Assembly (NCBI RefSeq): GCF_030486405.1 | Contig: NZ_CP129613.1 | Coordinates: 4,588,001 to 4,652,000, forward strand | Source: Mycolicibacterium sp. HK-90 | GTDB lineage: Bacteria; Actinomycetota; Actinomycetes; Mycobacteriales; Mycobacteriaceae | Reading direction: 5' to 3' | Length of the DNA: 64,000 bases | Part shown: piece after piece, positions 46,792 to 56,008 of the stretch | Position numbering within the stretch: position 1 is the stretch's first letter | Layout: every line of letters begins with the position of its first letter | Position numbers and translations under genes: made by a program | Notes under the pieces: generated by a model | What the model was told of the DNA's origin: nothing | Databases searched by the model: none | Seen by the model: the letters and a program-made list of their open reading frames with translations, nothing else

Positions 46792-48107
46792 GCGTTGTTT
46801 CCTTCCATACGCAGCACGCTGTTGATCGTCTGCACCGCGTCGAGATCGGCCAGTGCCTCGACGGTCTCCGACAGGGCGGCATCGGTGGCCTGGTGGGTGA
46901 CCACCACGATGCGCGCGCCGCTGGGCTGCCCGCCGTCGTCGACCATGCCCTCCTGGCGCACCTCGGCGATACTGACCTCACGCTTGCTGAATTCGGCTGC
47001 CACCGCGGACAACACGCCGGGCACGTCGGAGACGTTCATGTTCACGTAGTAACGGGTGGGAATGAACCCGATCGGGGCGATCGGCAACTTCGCGTACTTG
47101 GATTCCCGCGGCCCGCGGCCACCCTGGACCCGGTTGCGCGCGGCCATCACGACGTCACCCATCACCGCCGAGGCGGTCGGCGCTCCCCCGGCGCCCTGGC
47201 CGTAGAACATCAGCCGGCCGGCCGCCTCGGCCTCCACCACCACCGCGTTGAAGGCACCGTTGACCGCGGCCAGCGGGTGCGACAGGGGCACCAGCGCCGG
47301 GTAGACCCGCGCCGAAACACGTTGCTTGCCTTCATCACTGGTGAGCCGTTCGCAGATGGCCAGCAGCTTGATGGTGCAACCGAGGGCGCGGGCGGACTCG
47401 AAGTCGGCCGCGCTCACCTTGGTGATGCCTTCGCGGTAGACGTCGTCGGCGGTGACGCGGGTATGAAAAGCAATGGAGGCGAGAATGGCCGCCTTGGCCG
47501 CCGCGTCGTAGCCCTCGACATCGGCGGTGGGATCGGCCTCGGCGTAACCCAGCGCGCTGGCGTCGGCCAGCGCCGAGTCGTAATCGGCTCCGGTGCTGTC
47601 CATCTCGGACAGGATGTAGTTGGTGGTGCCGTTGACGATGCCGGCCACCCGCAACACCGAATCGCCGGCCAGCGACTGGGTCAGCGGGCGGATCACCGGG
47701 ATCGCGCCGGCCACCGCGGCCTCGAAATACAGATCGACGCGCGCCTTTTCGGCAGCCTGCGCCAGCTCGCCGGTCGACTGTGCCATCAGCGCCTTGTTGG
47801 CCGTCACCACCGACTTGCCCTGCTCGAGTGCGGCCAGGATGGCCTTGCGGGCCGGCTTCACGGGACCCATCAACTCGACCACGATGTCGACGTCGTCGCG
47901 CGACACCAGCTCGACGATGTCGTCGGTGAGCAGATCCTTCGGGACGCCACGGTCACCGGAGACCTTGCGGACGCCGATGCCCCGCAGCTCGAGCGGGGCG
48001 CCGATGCGGGCAGCGAGGTCGGCGGCGCTCTCGTTGATGATGCGCACCACTTCGCTGCCGACGTTGCCCAGCCCCAGTACCGCTACACCGATGGGCTTCT
48101 CACTCAT
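46788..48107 (-). CDS. thrA: homoserine dehydrogenase
   Basis: A 439-residue enzyme reducing aspartate semialdehyde to homoserine. Rossmann motif [14 protein letters not shown], catalytic region GGLG-like [12 protein letters not shown] with [16 protein letters not shown], and a C-terminal ACT domain (about 360-439, [16 protein letters not shown]) for threonine feedback. I chose ATG at 48107 ([12 protein letters not shown]) with GGAGGTGAG upstream, not the longer frame from 48239. The ATG overlaps the lysA stop (ATGA). It is monofunctional, without an aspartokinase domain. Rv1294 orthologue. Confidence 0.96.
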
Positions 48108-49528
48108 TGACCACTCACCTCCAGGCTCAACAGATCGTCGACTGTCTCTCGACGGAGCACCAGCCGCGCTTTGCCGTCCTTGACGGCGACCACGGCAGGT
48201 CGGCACAGCAGGTTGTACCGGCTCGACATCGAGTAGCAATAGGCGCCGGTCGCGGCGACTGCCAGTAGATCACCGGGCGCGACGTCGTCGGACACCCAGG
48301 TGTCGCGGACGATGATGTCTCCGGTTTCACAGTGCTTTCCGACGATCCGGGCCAGCACGGCCGACGCTTCGCTGGTCCGGGAGACCAGCCGCGCGTCGTA
48401 TTCGGCGTCGTACAGCGCGGGGCGGATGTTGTCGCTCATCCCACCGTCGACGCTGACGTAGCGCCGCTGCGCGGTAGCGCTGACCGCGACGTCTTTGACG
48501 GTGCCGACCTCGTAGAGAGTGACGGTGCCCGGGCCGGCGATGGCGCGGCCCGGCTCCACCACGAGCTTCGGCGTGGGCAACCCGACGGCCTCGGATTCGC
48601 TGCGCACGATGGCTTTGAGCTTGTCGGCCAGCTCCTGCATCGGCGGCGGATCGTCTTGCGGGGTGTAGGAGATGCCCAGTCCCCCACCGAGATCGATGAT
48701 CGACATCTGCGACGTCTTCTCGACGCCGAATTCGGAGACCACGTCCCGCAGCAGGCCGATCACCCGGTGGGCGGCCACCTCGAACCCGGCGACGTCGAAG
48801 ATCTGACTGCCGACGTGGCAGTGCAGGCCGACCAACCGGAGGTTGTCGGTGGCGAACACCTTGCGCACCGCTTCCATCGCCGCGCCACTGGCCAGCGACA
48901 GCCCGAACTTCTGGTCCTCGTGGGCGGTCGAGATGAACTCGTGGGTGTGCGCCTCGACGCCCGGGGTCACCCGGACCAGCACGTCCTGGACGATGCCGGC
49001 AGCCCCGGCCACGTCCTCCAGACGCTCGATCTCGATCAGGGAATCGACCACCACGTGCCCGACCCCGGCCTTGACCGCGGTGCTCAGCTCGGCGACGGAT
49101 TTGTTGTTGCCGTGCAAGGTGATTCGCTCCGGCGGGAAGTCCGCGTGCAGCGCCACCGCAAGCTCTCCCCCGGTGGCCACGTCAAGCGACAGGCCTTCTT
49201 GATTGACCCAGCGCGCGATCTCGCTGCACAGGAACGCCTTGGCCGCGTAGTGCACGTGATCGCCGCCGCCGAACGCCGCGGCGATCTCGCGGCAGCGCGA
49301 CCGGAAGTCGTCCTCGTCGATCACGAACAACGGGGTGCCGTACTCGGCCACCAGGTCGGTGACCGACACCCCGGCAATCGAGACCACACCGTCGTCGCCG
49401 CGAACCAGGTTGCGCGGCCACACCTTCGGGGCCAGCAACAGGATCTCGTCGGGGCTCTGCGGCTTCTCCGGCGCGCCGGGGTGGTGGATCTCCTCGGCGT
49501 GTCGAGGGCCGGCGGGATGCGCGTTCAC
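48104..49528 (-). CDS. lysA: diaminopimelate decarboxylase
   Basis: A 474-residue fold-III PLP enzyme that makes lysine from meso-diaminopimelate, the last step of lysine synthesis. PLP lysine K97 in [15 protein letters not shown] loop, GGGLGISY phosphate site, and the C-terminal catalytic Cys region KHCETGD. It is the Rv1293 orthologue. ATG at 49528 overlaps the argS stop by 4 nt. Confidence 0.97.
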   Translation of the reverse strand: MNAHPAGPRHAEEIHHPGAPEKPQSPDEILLLAPKVWPRNLVRGDDGVVSIAGVSVTDLVAEYGTPLFVIDEDDFRSRCREIAAAFGGGDHVHYAAKAFLCSEIARWVNQEGLSLDVATGGELAVALHADFPPERITLHGNNKSVAELSTAVKAGVGHVVVDSLIEIERLEDVAGAAGIVQDVLVRVTPGVEAHTHEFISTAHEDQKFGLSLASGAAMEAVRKVFATDNLRLVGLHCHVGSQIFDVAGFEVAAHRVIGLLRDVVSEFGVEKTSQMSIIDLGGGLGISYTPQDDPPPMQELADKLKAIVRSESEAVGLPTPKLVVEPGRAIAGPGTVTLYEVGTVKDVAVSATAQRRYVSVDGGMSDNIRPALYDAEYDARLVSRTSEASAVLARIVGKHCETGDIIVRDTWVSDDVAPGDLLAVAATGAYCYSMSSRYNLLCRPAVVAVKDGKARLVLRRETVDDLLSLEVSGQ

Positions 49529-51174
49529 ATGCGCTCCGGAGCGGTGACACCGAGGATGGCCAGTCCGTTCGCGATCACCTGGCGGGTGGCCTCACACAGG
49601 GCCAACCGCGCGGCGTTCAGATCGCCGGCCTCTTCGTCGCCCTGGGGCAGTACGCGGCAGGCGTCGTAGAACCGGTGGTAATCGCCGGCCAGATCCTCCA
49701 GGTACCGGCACACCCGGTGCGGTTCCCGCAGCGCCGCGGCGGCCTTCAGCACCCGGGGGAACTCGCCGAGGTTGCGGATCAGGATGCCCTCTTTCTCATG
49801 GGACAGCAGATCCAGGTGGGCGGTGTCGGCGGTGACGCCGAGGTCGGCGGCGTTGCGCGCCAGTGCCGACAGCCGGGCATGCGCGTATTGCACGTAGTAG
49901 ACCGGGTTTTCGTTGGACGCGCTGGACCACAGGGCCAGGTCGATGTCGATCGGGGTGTCGACCGAGGAGCGGATCAGCGAGTATCGCGCCGCGTCCACGC
50001 CGATGGCCTCGACGAGATCGTCGAGGGTGATGACGGTGCCGGCCCGCTTGCTCATCCGCACGGGCTGGCCATCGCGGACCAGGTTGACCATCTGGCCGAT
50101 CAGCACCTCGACGGTGTCCGGGTCATCGCCGAGCGCCGCGGCGGCGGCCTTCAGGCGCGCGATGTAGCCGTGGTGGTCGGCGCCGAGCATGTAGATGCAG
50201 AGATCGAATCCGCGCTGGCGCTTGTCCAGGTAGTACGCCAGGTCCCCGGCGATGTAAGCCGCGTTGCCGTCGCTCTTGATGACGACGCGGTCCTTGTCGT
50301 CACCGAATTCGGTGGTGCGCAACCAGGTTGCGCCGTCCTTCTCGTAGATGTTGCCGGTCTCGCGCAGTTTGGCGATGGCCTGATCGACGCGGCCGGAGGT
50401 GTGCATCGAGTCTTCGTGGGTGTACACGTCGAAGTCGGTGCCGAACTCGTGCAGCGATTCCTTGATGTGGGTGAACATCAGGTCCACGCCGATCGCCCGG
50501 AAGGTTTCCTGCTGCTCGTCGGCGGGCAGGCTCATCACATCGGGCTGTTTGGCCAGAACCGACACGGCGATGTCGTTGATGTAGGTGCCGGCGTAACCGT
50601 CCTCCGGCGCCGGCTCCCCCTTGGCGGCGGCGACCAACGAGCGGGCGAACCGGTCGATCTGGGCGCCGTGATCGTTGAAGTAGTACTCGCGGGTGACGTC
50701 GGCGCCCTGGGTGGACAGCAGCCGCCCGAGCGCGTCACCCACGGCGGCCCAGCGGGTACCGCCGATGTGGATCGGTCCGGTCGGGTTGGCCGAGACGAAC
50801 TCCAGGTTGACCTTCTCGGTCAGCTCGGTGGAGTCGCCGTACTTGTCGGCGGCGGCCAGCACGTTGGTGACGATGACGCCCTGTGCGGAGGTCTCGATGC
50901 GCAGGTTGACGAAGCCCGGTCCGGCGACCTCGGCGGCGGCGATGCCGTCGGCCGCGGCCAGCGCGGTGGCCAGCCAGCCGGCCAGTTCGCGCGGATTGAC
51001 ACCGACCTTCTTGCCGAGCTGCAGCGCGAGGTTGGTCGCGTAGTCGCCGTGCTCAAGGTTGCGCGGGCGCTCGACCGTGACGGTGTCGGGCAGCGCGGCG
51101 GGGTCCAGGTCGTGTTCGGTCAGCACTGCGGCGGCAGTAGCCTTGAGCAGCTCGGCGAGGTCGGCGGGGGTCAC
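49525..51174 (-). CDS. argS: arginyl-tRNA synthetase
   Basis: A 549-residue class I synthetase. HIGH-type motif [18 protein letters not shown] and KMSKS-type motif RMSKRAGTV. The N-terminal additional domain ([18 protein letters not shown]) and C-terminal DALR anticodon-binding domain are present. Start GTG at 51174. First gene of argS-lysA-thrA-thrC-thrB, fitting the M. tuberculosis order (Rv1292). Divergent from tRNA-Arg, a functional partner. Confidence 0.97.
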   Translation of the reverse strand: MTPADLAELLKATAAAVLTEHDLDPAALPDTVTVERPRNLEHGDYATNLALQLGKKVGVNPRELAGWLATALAAADGIAAAEVAGPGFVNLRIETSAQGVIVTNVLAAADKYGDSTELTEKVNLEFVSANPTGPIHIGGTRWAAVGDALGRLLSTQGADVTREYYFNDHGAQIDRFARSLVAAAKGEPAPEDGYAGTYINDIAVSVLAKQPDVMSLPADEQQETFRAIGVDLMFTHIKESLHEFGTDFDVYTHEDSMHTSGRVDQAIAKLRETGNIYEKDGATWLRTTEFGDDKDRVVIKSDGNAAYIAGDLAYYLDKRQRGFDLCIYMLGADHHGYIARLKAAAAALGDDPDTVEVLIGQMVNLVRDGQPVRMSKRAGTVITLDDLVEAIGVDAARYSLIRSSVDTPIDIDLALWSSASNENPVYYVQYAHARLSALARNAADLGVTADTAHLDLLSHEKEGILIRNLGEFPRVLKAAAALREPHRVCRYLEDLAGDYHRFYDACRVLPQGDEEAGDLNAARLALCEATRQVIANGLAILGVTAPERM

Positions 51175-51280
51175 GAGGGTCCATCCTATGGTCTGGGGTC
51201 CCCGCGCCCCGAATCCGTATTCGCCGAGAGATGCGCTACGCTATGCAAGCCCAATCGGCGCAGCTGGTTTCCAGTCCCGC

Positions 51281-51353
51281 GCCCCCGTAGCTCAGGGGAT
51301 AGAGCGTCTGCCTCCGGAGCAGAAGGCCGCAGGTTCGAATCCTGCCGGGGGCA
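51281..51353 (+). tRNA. tRNA-Arg, anticodon CCG
   Basis: A full 73-nt cloverleaf: acceptor arms GCCCCCG/CGGGGGC, D-loop with AGCTCAGGGGATAGAGC, anticodon arm TCTGC-CTCCGGA-GCAGA giving anticodon CCG (reads CGG), and T-arm GGTTCGAATCC. The discriminator is A and CCA is not encoded. It is the last element of the conserved block; everything to its right is accessory. Confidence 0.97.
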
Positions 51354-51386
51354 CTCTTCAAAATCACCTTGACCTGCGAAAACAGG

Positions 51387-51800
51387 TTATGCCGGGCCGT
51401 TGACGCCCTTCGCCCACGCCCATGCGGTCAGCCGCCACTCGCCGGCGACCCTGCGCAGCGCAACCGTGAATATCGCGCCGGTCTGCGTGACCTTCTGACC
51501 CTTGAGGTCGAACGTCATCATCGTCGGGACAACGACATAGCCGTGGTCGCCGTTGACCTCGACGTGCCGCGGCTCGCCGAGCGTCAGGTGATAACCCGAC
51601 GCGCCGAGGTGCTCGCCCTCGGCAAGGACATCGCGCCACCAGTCCTGAGTGGCGGTCGGCCCCTGCCACACATGCGGGGACATGCCGTCGAGAATCTGCA
51701 TGGGGTCAGCGCATACCGCCGCCATCGCTTCGGCGTCGCCGTTGTTGAAGGCATCGACATACCGGCGGATCGTGACCATCGGATCGCTCGACTCAGGCAT
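51387..51800 (-). CDS. SnoaL/NTF2-like domain protein
   Basis: A 137-residue protein with the NTF2-like cone fold signature (RRYVDAFNNGDAEAMAAVCADP, and the C-terminal TGAIFTVALRRVAGEWRLTAWAWAKG). Such proteins act as small isomerases, hydrolases or binding proteins, and no catalytic residues can be named here. ATG at 51800. Divergent from an acyl-CoA dehydrogenase, sharing a 32-bp palindrome that starts 4 bp upstream of this gene. Confidence 0.8.
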   Translation of the reverse strand: MPESSDPMVTIRRYVDAFNNGDAEAMAAVCADPMQILDGMSPHVWQGPTATQDWWRDVLAEGEHLGASGYHLTLGEPRHVEVNGDHGYVVVPTMMTFDLKGQKVTQTGAIFTVALRRVAGEWRLTAWAWAKGVNGPA

Positions 51801-51803
51801 CGT

Positions 51804-51835
51804 CCAACTCTATAGAATATTTTCTATAGAGTTGG
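51804..51835. promoter_or_regulatory. 32-bp palindromic operator candidate
   Basis: Perfect 14-bp arms CCAACTCTATAGAA and TTCTATAGAGTTGG around a TATT spacer. The A/T-rich core stands out in a GC-rich genome. It fills the 50-bp divergent gap between the NTF2-like gene and the acyl-CoA dehydrogenase gene, and its right edge runs into the GGAGGAAGG ribosome site. The GntR regulator encoded in the same unit is the likely binder; a hairpin in the mRNA is also possible. Confidence 0.7.
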
Positions 51836-51850
51836 AGGAAGGATGCCACA

Positions 51851-53008
51851 TTGATCACGTTGTCCACCGAAGAGCAGGCCATCGTCGAAACCGTCCGCGA
51901 GTTCGTCGACAAGCAGGTCCGGCCCGTGGTCCGCGAGATGGAGCATGCCAACACCTACCCCGAGGCGCTGATCGAGGCGATGAAGGAGATGGGCATCTTC
52001 GGGCTGGCAATCCCGGAACCGTATGGCTTCGCCGCGGTTTCGATGCCGTGCTACGCACAGGTCACCGAGGAACTCGCCCGGGGCTGGATGAGCCTGGCCG
52101 GTGCGATGGGCGGGCACACCGTGGTCTCCAAACTCCTGTTGCAGTTCGGCACCGAGGAGCAGAAGCAGAAATACCTCCCCCGGATGGCCACGGGCGAGCT
52201 GCGCGCGACCATGGCCCTCACCGAGCCCGGTGGCGGCTCCGATCTGCAGGCCATGCGGACGATCGCGACGAAAGACGAAACGGACTATGTGATCAACGGA
52301 TCGAAGACGTGGATCAGCAATGCCCGCAAGGCGGGCCTCGTGGCGTTGCTGTGCAAGACCGATCCCGCCGCCTCCCCGGCGCACAAGGGCGTGTCGATCC
52401 TGTTGGTGGAAAAGGTCCCCGGGTTCGAGGTGTCCAAAGACCTGCCGAAGCTCGGTTACAAAGGCGTCGAGAGCTGCGAGATCAATTTCGTTGACTGCCA
52501 TGTGGATTCGGATGCACTGCTGGGTGGCGTCGAGGGACGTGGCTTCGCGCAGATGATGAAGGGACTCGAGGTCGGCCGGATCCAGGTGGCCGCCCGGGCA
52601 ACGGGGGTGGCCCGGGCCGCCTTCGATGACGCACTGCAATACGCGCAGGACCGGGAGAGCTTCGGGGTGCCGATCTGGCAGCACCAGTCCGTCGGCAACA
52701 TGCTCGCCGACATGGGAACCAAGCTCTACGCCGCCCGCAGCCTCCTGCTGGACGCGGCCGAACGGATCGACGCCGGTGGTCGCTGCGATATGGAAGCGGG
52801 TATGGCCAAGCTGTTCGCGTCCGAGACCGCGATGGAGATCGCGCTGAACGCGGTGCGCATCCACGGCGGGTACGGCTATTCCACCGAGTACGACGTTGAA
52901 CGCTATTTCCGCGACGCGCCACTGATGATCGTCGGCGAGGGCACCAACGAGATCCAGCGTGGCGTGATCGCCAAACAGTTGGTCAAACGCGGCGGACTCG
53001 ACCTCTGA
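51851..53008 (+). CDS. acyl-CoA dehydrogenase
   Basis: A 385-residue flavoenzyme oxidising an acyl-CoA to the enoyl-CoA. FAD/substrate motifs ATMALTEPGGGSDLQA and WISNARKAG, and the C-terminal HGGYGYSTEYDVERYFRDA with E363 in GEGTNEIQR at the catalytic-base position. The start is TTG at 51851, because the nearby ATG at 51843 runs into a stop after three codons; GGAGGAAGG lies 6-14 nt upstream. Followed 8 nt later by a GntR regulator. The substrate is unknown. Confidence 0.92.
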   Translation: MITLSTEEQAIVETVREFVDKQVRPVVREMEHANTYPEALIEAMKEMGIFGLAIPEPYGFAAVSMPCYAQVTEELARGWMSLAGAMGGHTVVSKLLLQFGTEEQKQKYLPRMATGELRATMALTEPGGGSDLQAMRTIATKDETDYVINGSKTWISNARKAGLVALLCKTDPAASPAHKGVSILLVEKVPGFEVSKDLPKLGYKGVESCEINFVDCHVDSDALLGGVEGRGFAQMMKGLEVGRIQVAARATGVARAAFDDALQYAQDRESFGVPIWQHQSVGNMLADMGTKLYAARSLLLDAAERIDAGGRCDMEAGMAKLFASETAMEIALNAVRIHGGYGYSTEYDVERYFRDAPLMIVGEGTNEIQRGVIAKQLVKRGGLDL

Positions 53009-53016
53009 GAGCCGAG

Positions 53017-53715
53017 ATGACCAACAGACGCGCCCCGATGCGGTTGTCCGACGTCGCCTCGGCCCATGTGCGCGAGCTCATCGTTTCGGGGCAGCTGCAT
53101 TCCGGCGAGTTCATCCGCCCGGAGACGGTCGCCGAGGAACTCGGGATCAGCGCCACCCCGGCCCGCGAGGGCCTGCTCCAACTGCAGACCGAGGGCTTTC
53201 TGTCGGTCGAACCTCGGCGCGGCTTCATGGTGACCGCGCTGTCGAGCGACGACATCCGCGACATCTATGACGCCCAGGCACTGTTGGGCGGGGAACTCAC
53301 GGCGCGCACCGCCGAGACCATCACGCCGGAAATGGTCGACGAACTCGAACGCATCCAGGACGCCCTCGAACGTGCCGCTGCCACCAACGATTTCGATGAA
53401 GAGGAACGCCTCAACCATCAGTTCCACGCGCTGATCTACCAGCTGAGCGGATCGCGCAAGATCCGCTGGCTGATCAAGACGACGCTGGCGTACGCACCGC
53501 GCAAGTTCTTCGCGGCCGTGGAAGGCTGGCCCGAGGCCTCGGCCCAGGACCACCGCGCGATCATCGAGCACCTGCGGGCCAACGACCCCGAGAAGGCCCG
53601 CGCCGCGATGGCCCGGCATATCCGGAATGCCGGTGCGCTGCTGGCCGAACACCTGGCGCAGACGGGCGACCCTGTGGTTCGGCAAACAGATTTCGACGAT
53701 GCAACCCAGGCGTGA
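53017..53715 (+). CDS. GntR-family regulator with FCD domain
   Basis: A 232-residue FadR-type regulator. Winged helix at about residues 8-75 (VRELIVSGQLHSGEFI, ELGISATPAREGLLQLQTEG) and a helical FCD ligand domain with metal-binding residues expected in HQFHALIYQLSG and MARHIRNAG. It is 8 nt after the acyl-CoA dehydrogenase gene, so the two form an operon, and it probably controls the palindrome at 51804-51835. The ligand is unknown. Confidence 0.92.
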   Translation: MTNRRAPMRLSDVASAHVRELIVSGQLHSGEFIRPETVAEELGISATPAREGLLQLQTEGFLSVEPRRGFMVTALSSDDIRDIYDAQALLGGELTARTAETITPEMVDELERIQDALERAAATNDFDEEERLNHQFHALIYQLSGSRKIRWLIKTTLAYAPRKFFAAVEGWPEASAQDHRAIIEHLRANDPEKARAAMARHIRNAGALLAEHLAQTGDPVVRQTDFDDATQA

Positions 53716-53845
53716 CCAGGCGGTACGCCCATTGTGAAGATCATGTTGAATCGATTCGAGAACCTGGAAAAGGGCCTTCGGCAAATCGGGCCGAGACGTT
53801 AGGGTGGCTGCAACACCATCGGCATCTCGGCAGGGGGAACAGAAC

Positions 53846-54187
53846 TTGAGCAAGCTCATCGCGGCGGCGCTGGCCACCGGAGCCCTGGGCGTGGGAATGG
53901 CGCTGGCCGCGCCGGCCGCGGCGGCACCGAACTGCTCCGACATCGTCGACCAGATCAACAGCGAGGACGGCTACACGCCGACCAGCGGTGAGAAGTGGAG
54001 CTGCGCCACCGAGATTCAGGCCAACAAGTGGGCCACCTTCCCGGGCGCGATCACCGAGAAATGGGCGAGCGCTCCCGCCAACACCGCCGACAAGTGGGCC
54101 AATGCCCCCGGCGAGGTCGCCAAGAAGTGGAACGACTTCCCCGGCAAGTTGAAGGACAAGTGGTCCGGTGGCGGTGAAGAGGAGTAA
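53846..54187 (+). CDS. small secreted protein with 11-residue KW repeats
   Basis: A 113-residue exported protein. A Sec signal peptide (residues 1-27, ending PAAAA) precedes two cysteines (C30, C53) and a repeat tract. Tryptophans sit at 51, 62, 73, 84, 95 and 106, exactly 11 apart, in units such as NKWATFPGAIT and KKWNDFPGKLK. The tail is acidic (GGGEEE). TTG at 53846 is preferred, because AGGGGGAA lies 8 nt upstream and it begins the signal peptide; the frame opens earlier without a ribosome site. A strong hairpin follows. I do not recognise the family. A second protein with the same repeat lies at 60202-60573. Confidence 0.85.
   Translation: MSKLIAAALATGALGVGMALAAPAAAAPNCSDIVDQINSEDGYTPTSGEKWSCATEIQANKWATFPGAITEKWASAPANTADKWANAPGEVAKKWNDFPGKLKDKWSGGGEEE
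53990..54169 (+). repeat. 33-bp coding repeat, six diverged units
   Basis: Residues 49-108 of the secreted protein are 11-residue units beginning (E/N/D/K)-K-W. Consensus K-W-x-x-(F/A)-P-(G/A). The DNA copies are well diverged, so conservation is at protein level. Confidence 0.85.
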
Positions 54188-54207
54188 ACCTCCGCACACC
54201 GCCCTAC

Positions 54208-54244
54208 ATCAGTGGTGATCCGTCAACAGCGGATCACCACTGAT
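54208..54244 (+). terminator. intrinsic terminator after the KW-repeat protein gene
   Basis: A perfect 15-bp stem (arms 54208-54222 and 54230-54244, ATCAGTGGTGATCCG/CGGATCACCACTGAT), 7-nt loop, followed by CTGTTTCC. It lies 20 nt after the stop and before the convergent SDR gene, which ends at 54278. Confidence 0.8.
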
Positions 54245-54277
54245 CTGTTTCCGGGCTCCTCCGCCCAGTCGCGCCGA

Positions 54278-55258
54278 TCAGCGCTTGTCGAGCTCGGCGT
54301 TGACCATCGCCTCGAGCTCCTCGCGGCCCCGGCTGCCGAGGGCGTCACCGAGTGCGGACGCCAGCCGGTCGAATGGGTCCTCCAGCGGCAACGTGGCCAG
54401 GTTCTTCGCGAGTTCCGGAACTGTCCAAAGCCCGGCTTGCTTGTCGACCTGCGCACCACGCGTCCAGCCCTGGTTGACCGCGATTGCACCGCCGCGCACC
54501 GATAGCACCTGGCCGGTCAGGGGACACCCCTCGCTGCTCAGGTACGCGACGACGGGGGCCACCACCATAGGGTCCTTCGGGTCCGGTTGCCCCACTGACG
54601 GCGTCTGATCCATGCCGGGCACCGAGTTGGTCAACCGAGTACGCACCATCGACGGGCTGACGCAGTTGACTCGGACCCCCAGCCGCCGCAGTTCCAGCGC
54701 GTGCACCACGGTCATGGCCGCGACTCCGGCGTTCGCCGCCGCGTAATTCGTTTGTGTGGGAAGCGGATTGAGCAGGCCCGAACCCGAAGCGGTGTTGACG
54801 ATGGCGCGGTCGGCGCGCACCCCTGCGTCCACCCGGCTGCGCCAGTACGACGTGGCGCAACGGCTCACCGCGAAGGTCCCTTTCAGCTTCACCGCGACGA
54901 CGTCGTCAAATTCGGCCTCCGACAACTGTTCGAGGCCCTTGTTCACCTCAATGGTGGCGTTGTTGACGACGGCATGCAGGTCGCCGAACTCCGCGACGGC
55001 CAGGTCGACCATGCGCTGGACGTCCGCCCATTTGGTGACGCTGCCGTTGTCTGCCACCGCTCGGCCACCGCGCCCACGAATCTCGTCGACCACTGCGGCG
55101 GCGACGCCGTCATCGCCTCCGCGCCCATCGATTTGCACGCCGGGGTCGTTCACCACGACGTTCGCACCCGCTGCCGCGAGATACAGCGCCTCTGCCCGCC
55201 CGATACCCCGACCCGCGCCGGTCACCAGCACAGTCCGTCCAGCCAATTCGCCCGTCAC
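54278..55258 (-). CDS. short-chain dehydrogenase/reductase family protein with altered active site
   Basis: A 326-residue SDR with the cofactor loop TGAGRGIGRAEAL, a long NDPGVQIDGRGGDDG loop typical of the HSD17B4-like acyl-CoA group, and a C-terminal extension of about 60 residues. S158 and Y172 are in the expected places, but the position four after Tyr is N176 (NYAAANAG) instead of Lys. NNA is followed by Thr instead of Gly. Activity may be reduced or the substrate unusual. Start ATG-equivalent at 55258. Divergent from a TetR regulator. Confidence 0.85.
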   Translation of the reverse strand: MTGELAGRTVLVTGAGRGIGRAEALYLAAAGANVVVNDPGVQIDGRGGDDGVAAAVVDEIRGRGGRAVADNGSVTKWADVQRMVDLAVAEFGDLHAVVNNATIEVNKGLEQLSEAEFDDVVAVKLKGTFAVSRCATSYWRSRVDAGVRADRAIVNTASGSGLLNPLPTQTNYAAANAGVAAMTVVHALELRRLGVRVNCVSPSMVRTRLTNSVPGMDQTPSVGQPDPKDPMVVAPVVAYLSSEGCPLTGQVLSVRGGAIAVNQGWTRGAQVDKQAGLWTVPELAKNLATLPLEDPFDRLASALGDALGSRGREELEAMVNAELDKR

Positions 55259-55301
55259 AACGCCCCTCCAAGTCTCATGCCGTCGTCAGTTCAATACACC
55301 T

Positions 55302-55326
55302 GATGCACTTATATACTGAGTGTATC
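55302..55326. promoter_or_regulatory. imperfect palindrome in the SDR/TetR divergent promoter
   Basis: GATGCACT-N9-AGTGTATC matches in seven of eight arm positions and covers an A/T-rich TATATACT core that could be a -10 element. It lies 29 bp before the TetR gene and 44 bp before the SDR gene. A likely TetR operator, by position. Confidence 0.5.
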
Positions 55327-55354
55327 GCTGCCGTCGGTGCACTACGCTCAGCCC

Positions 55355-56008
55355 ATGCCGGGCGAAGTCGGACGTCGCGAACGCAAGAAGCAACTCACCC
55401 GGCGGGCGCTGGTGGATGCGGCCGTCCGACTGTTCACGGAACGGGGCTACGACCAGACGGCCGTGGCTGACATCGCGGAAGCCGCCGACGTCAGCAAACG
55501 CACGTTTTTCCTGCACTTCCCCACCAAGGAGGACGTGCTTCTGGCCGACGCCGGCTCACGGGTCGACCTGGCTGTGCAGGCAATCGAGGGACGGCGGCCG
55601 GACGCGCCGATGCGCGAGGTGCTCGCCGACGCAACGCAGAACATGATCGCCAACACCGCTGACGGTGACCTGCCGAAGGGGGTGGCGGCCCTCCGTGCCC
55701 AGTTGGTGGTCACGACGCCCGCAGTTCAAGCGCGTGTATTGCACACAACTTTCACCGCGCAGACTCGTATCGCCGCAGCGCTGCGTGAGGCGTACCCGGA
55801 AACGCTCGACGACATCGCCGCGGCCAGCATCGTCGGCGCGCTGATGGGTGCCATCAGCGCCGCCGCCGTCACCAGCCTCCAACGCGGGGAGCCACCCGCG
55901 CGGACCCGGGCCGCGATGCAGCACGCAGCCGAGATCACCCTCGACTACGTGGAGTCGCTCAGCCCGTCCACAACCGGTGCGCACACCGAAGAACACCGAA
56001 ATCCCTAG
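55355..56008 (+). CDS. TetR-family transcriptional regulator
   Basis: A 217-residue regulator with N-terminal helix-turn-helix (TAVADIAEAADVSKRTFFLHFPTKED, about residues 40-64). ATG at 55355 (PGEVGRRERKKQLTRR) is preferred over GTG at 55337. Divergent from the SDR gene, with an imperfect palindrome between them. Its TAG stop is shared (CTAG, 56005-56008) with the convergent ABC ATPase gene. Confidence 0.9.
   Translation: MPGEVGRRERKKQLTRRALVDAAVRLFTERGYDQTAVADIAEAADVSKRTFFLHFPTKEDVLLADAGSRVDLAVQAIEGRRPDAPMREVLADATQNMIANTADGDLPKGVAALRAQLVVTTPAVQARVLHTTFTAQTRIAAALREAYPETLDDIAAASIVGALMGAISAAAVTSLQRGEPPARTRAAMQHAAEITLDYVESLSPSTTGAHTEEHRNP

Noticed and set aside
48108..48239. N-terminal extension of homoserine dehydrogenase
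   Set aside because: It lies within lysA, is not family-like, and a good ribosome site precedes ATG 48107.
51281..51353. phage or island attachment site at tRNA-Arg
   Set aside because: No second copy of the tRNA 3' end and no integrase gene are seen in the window.
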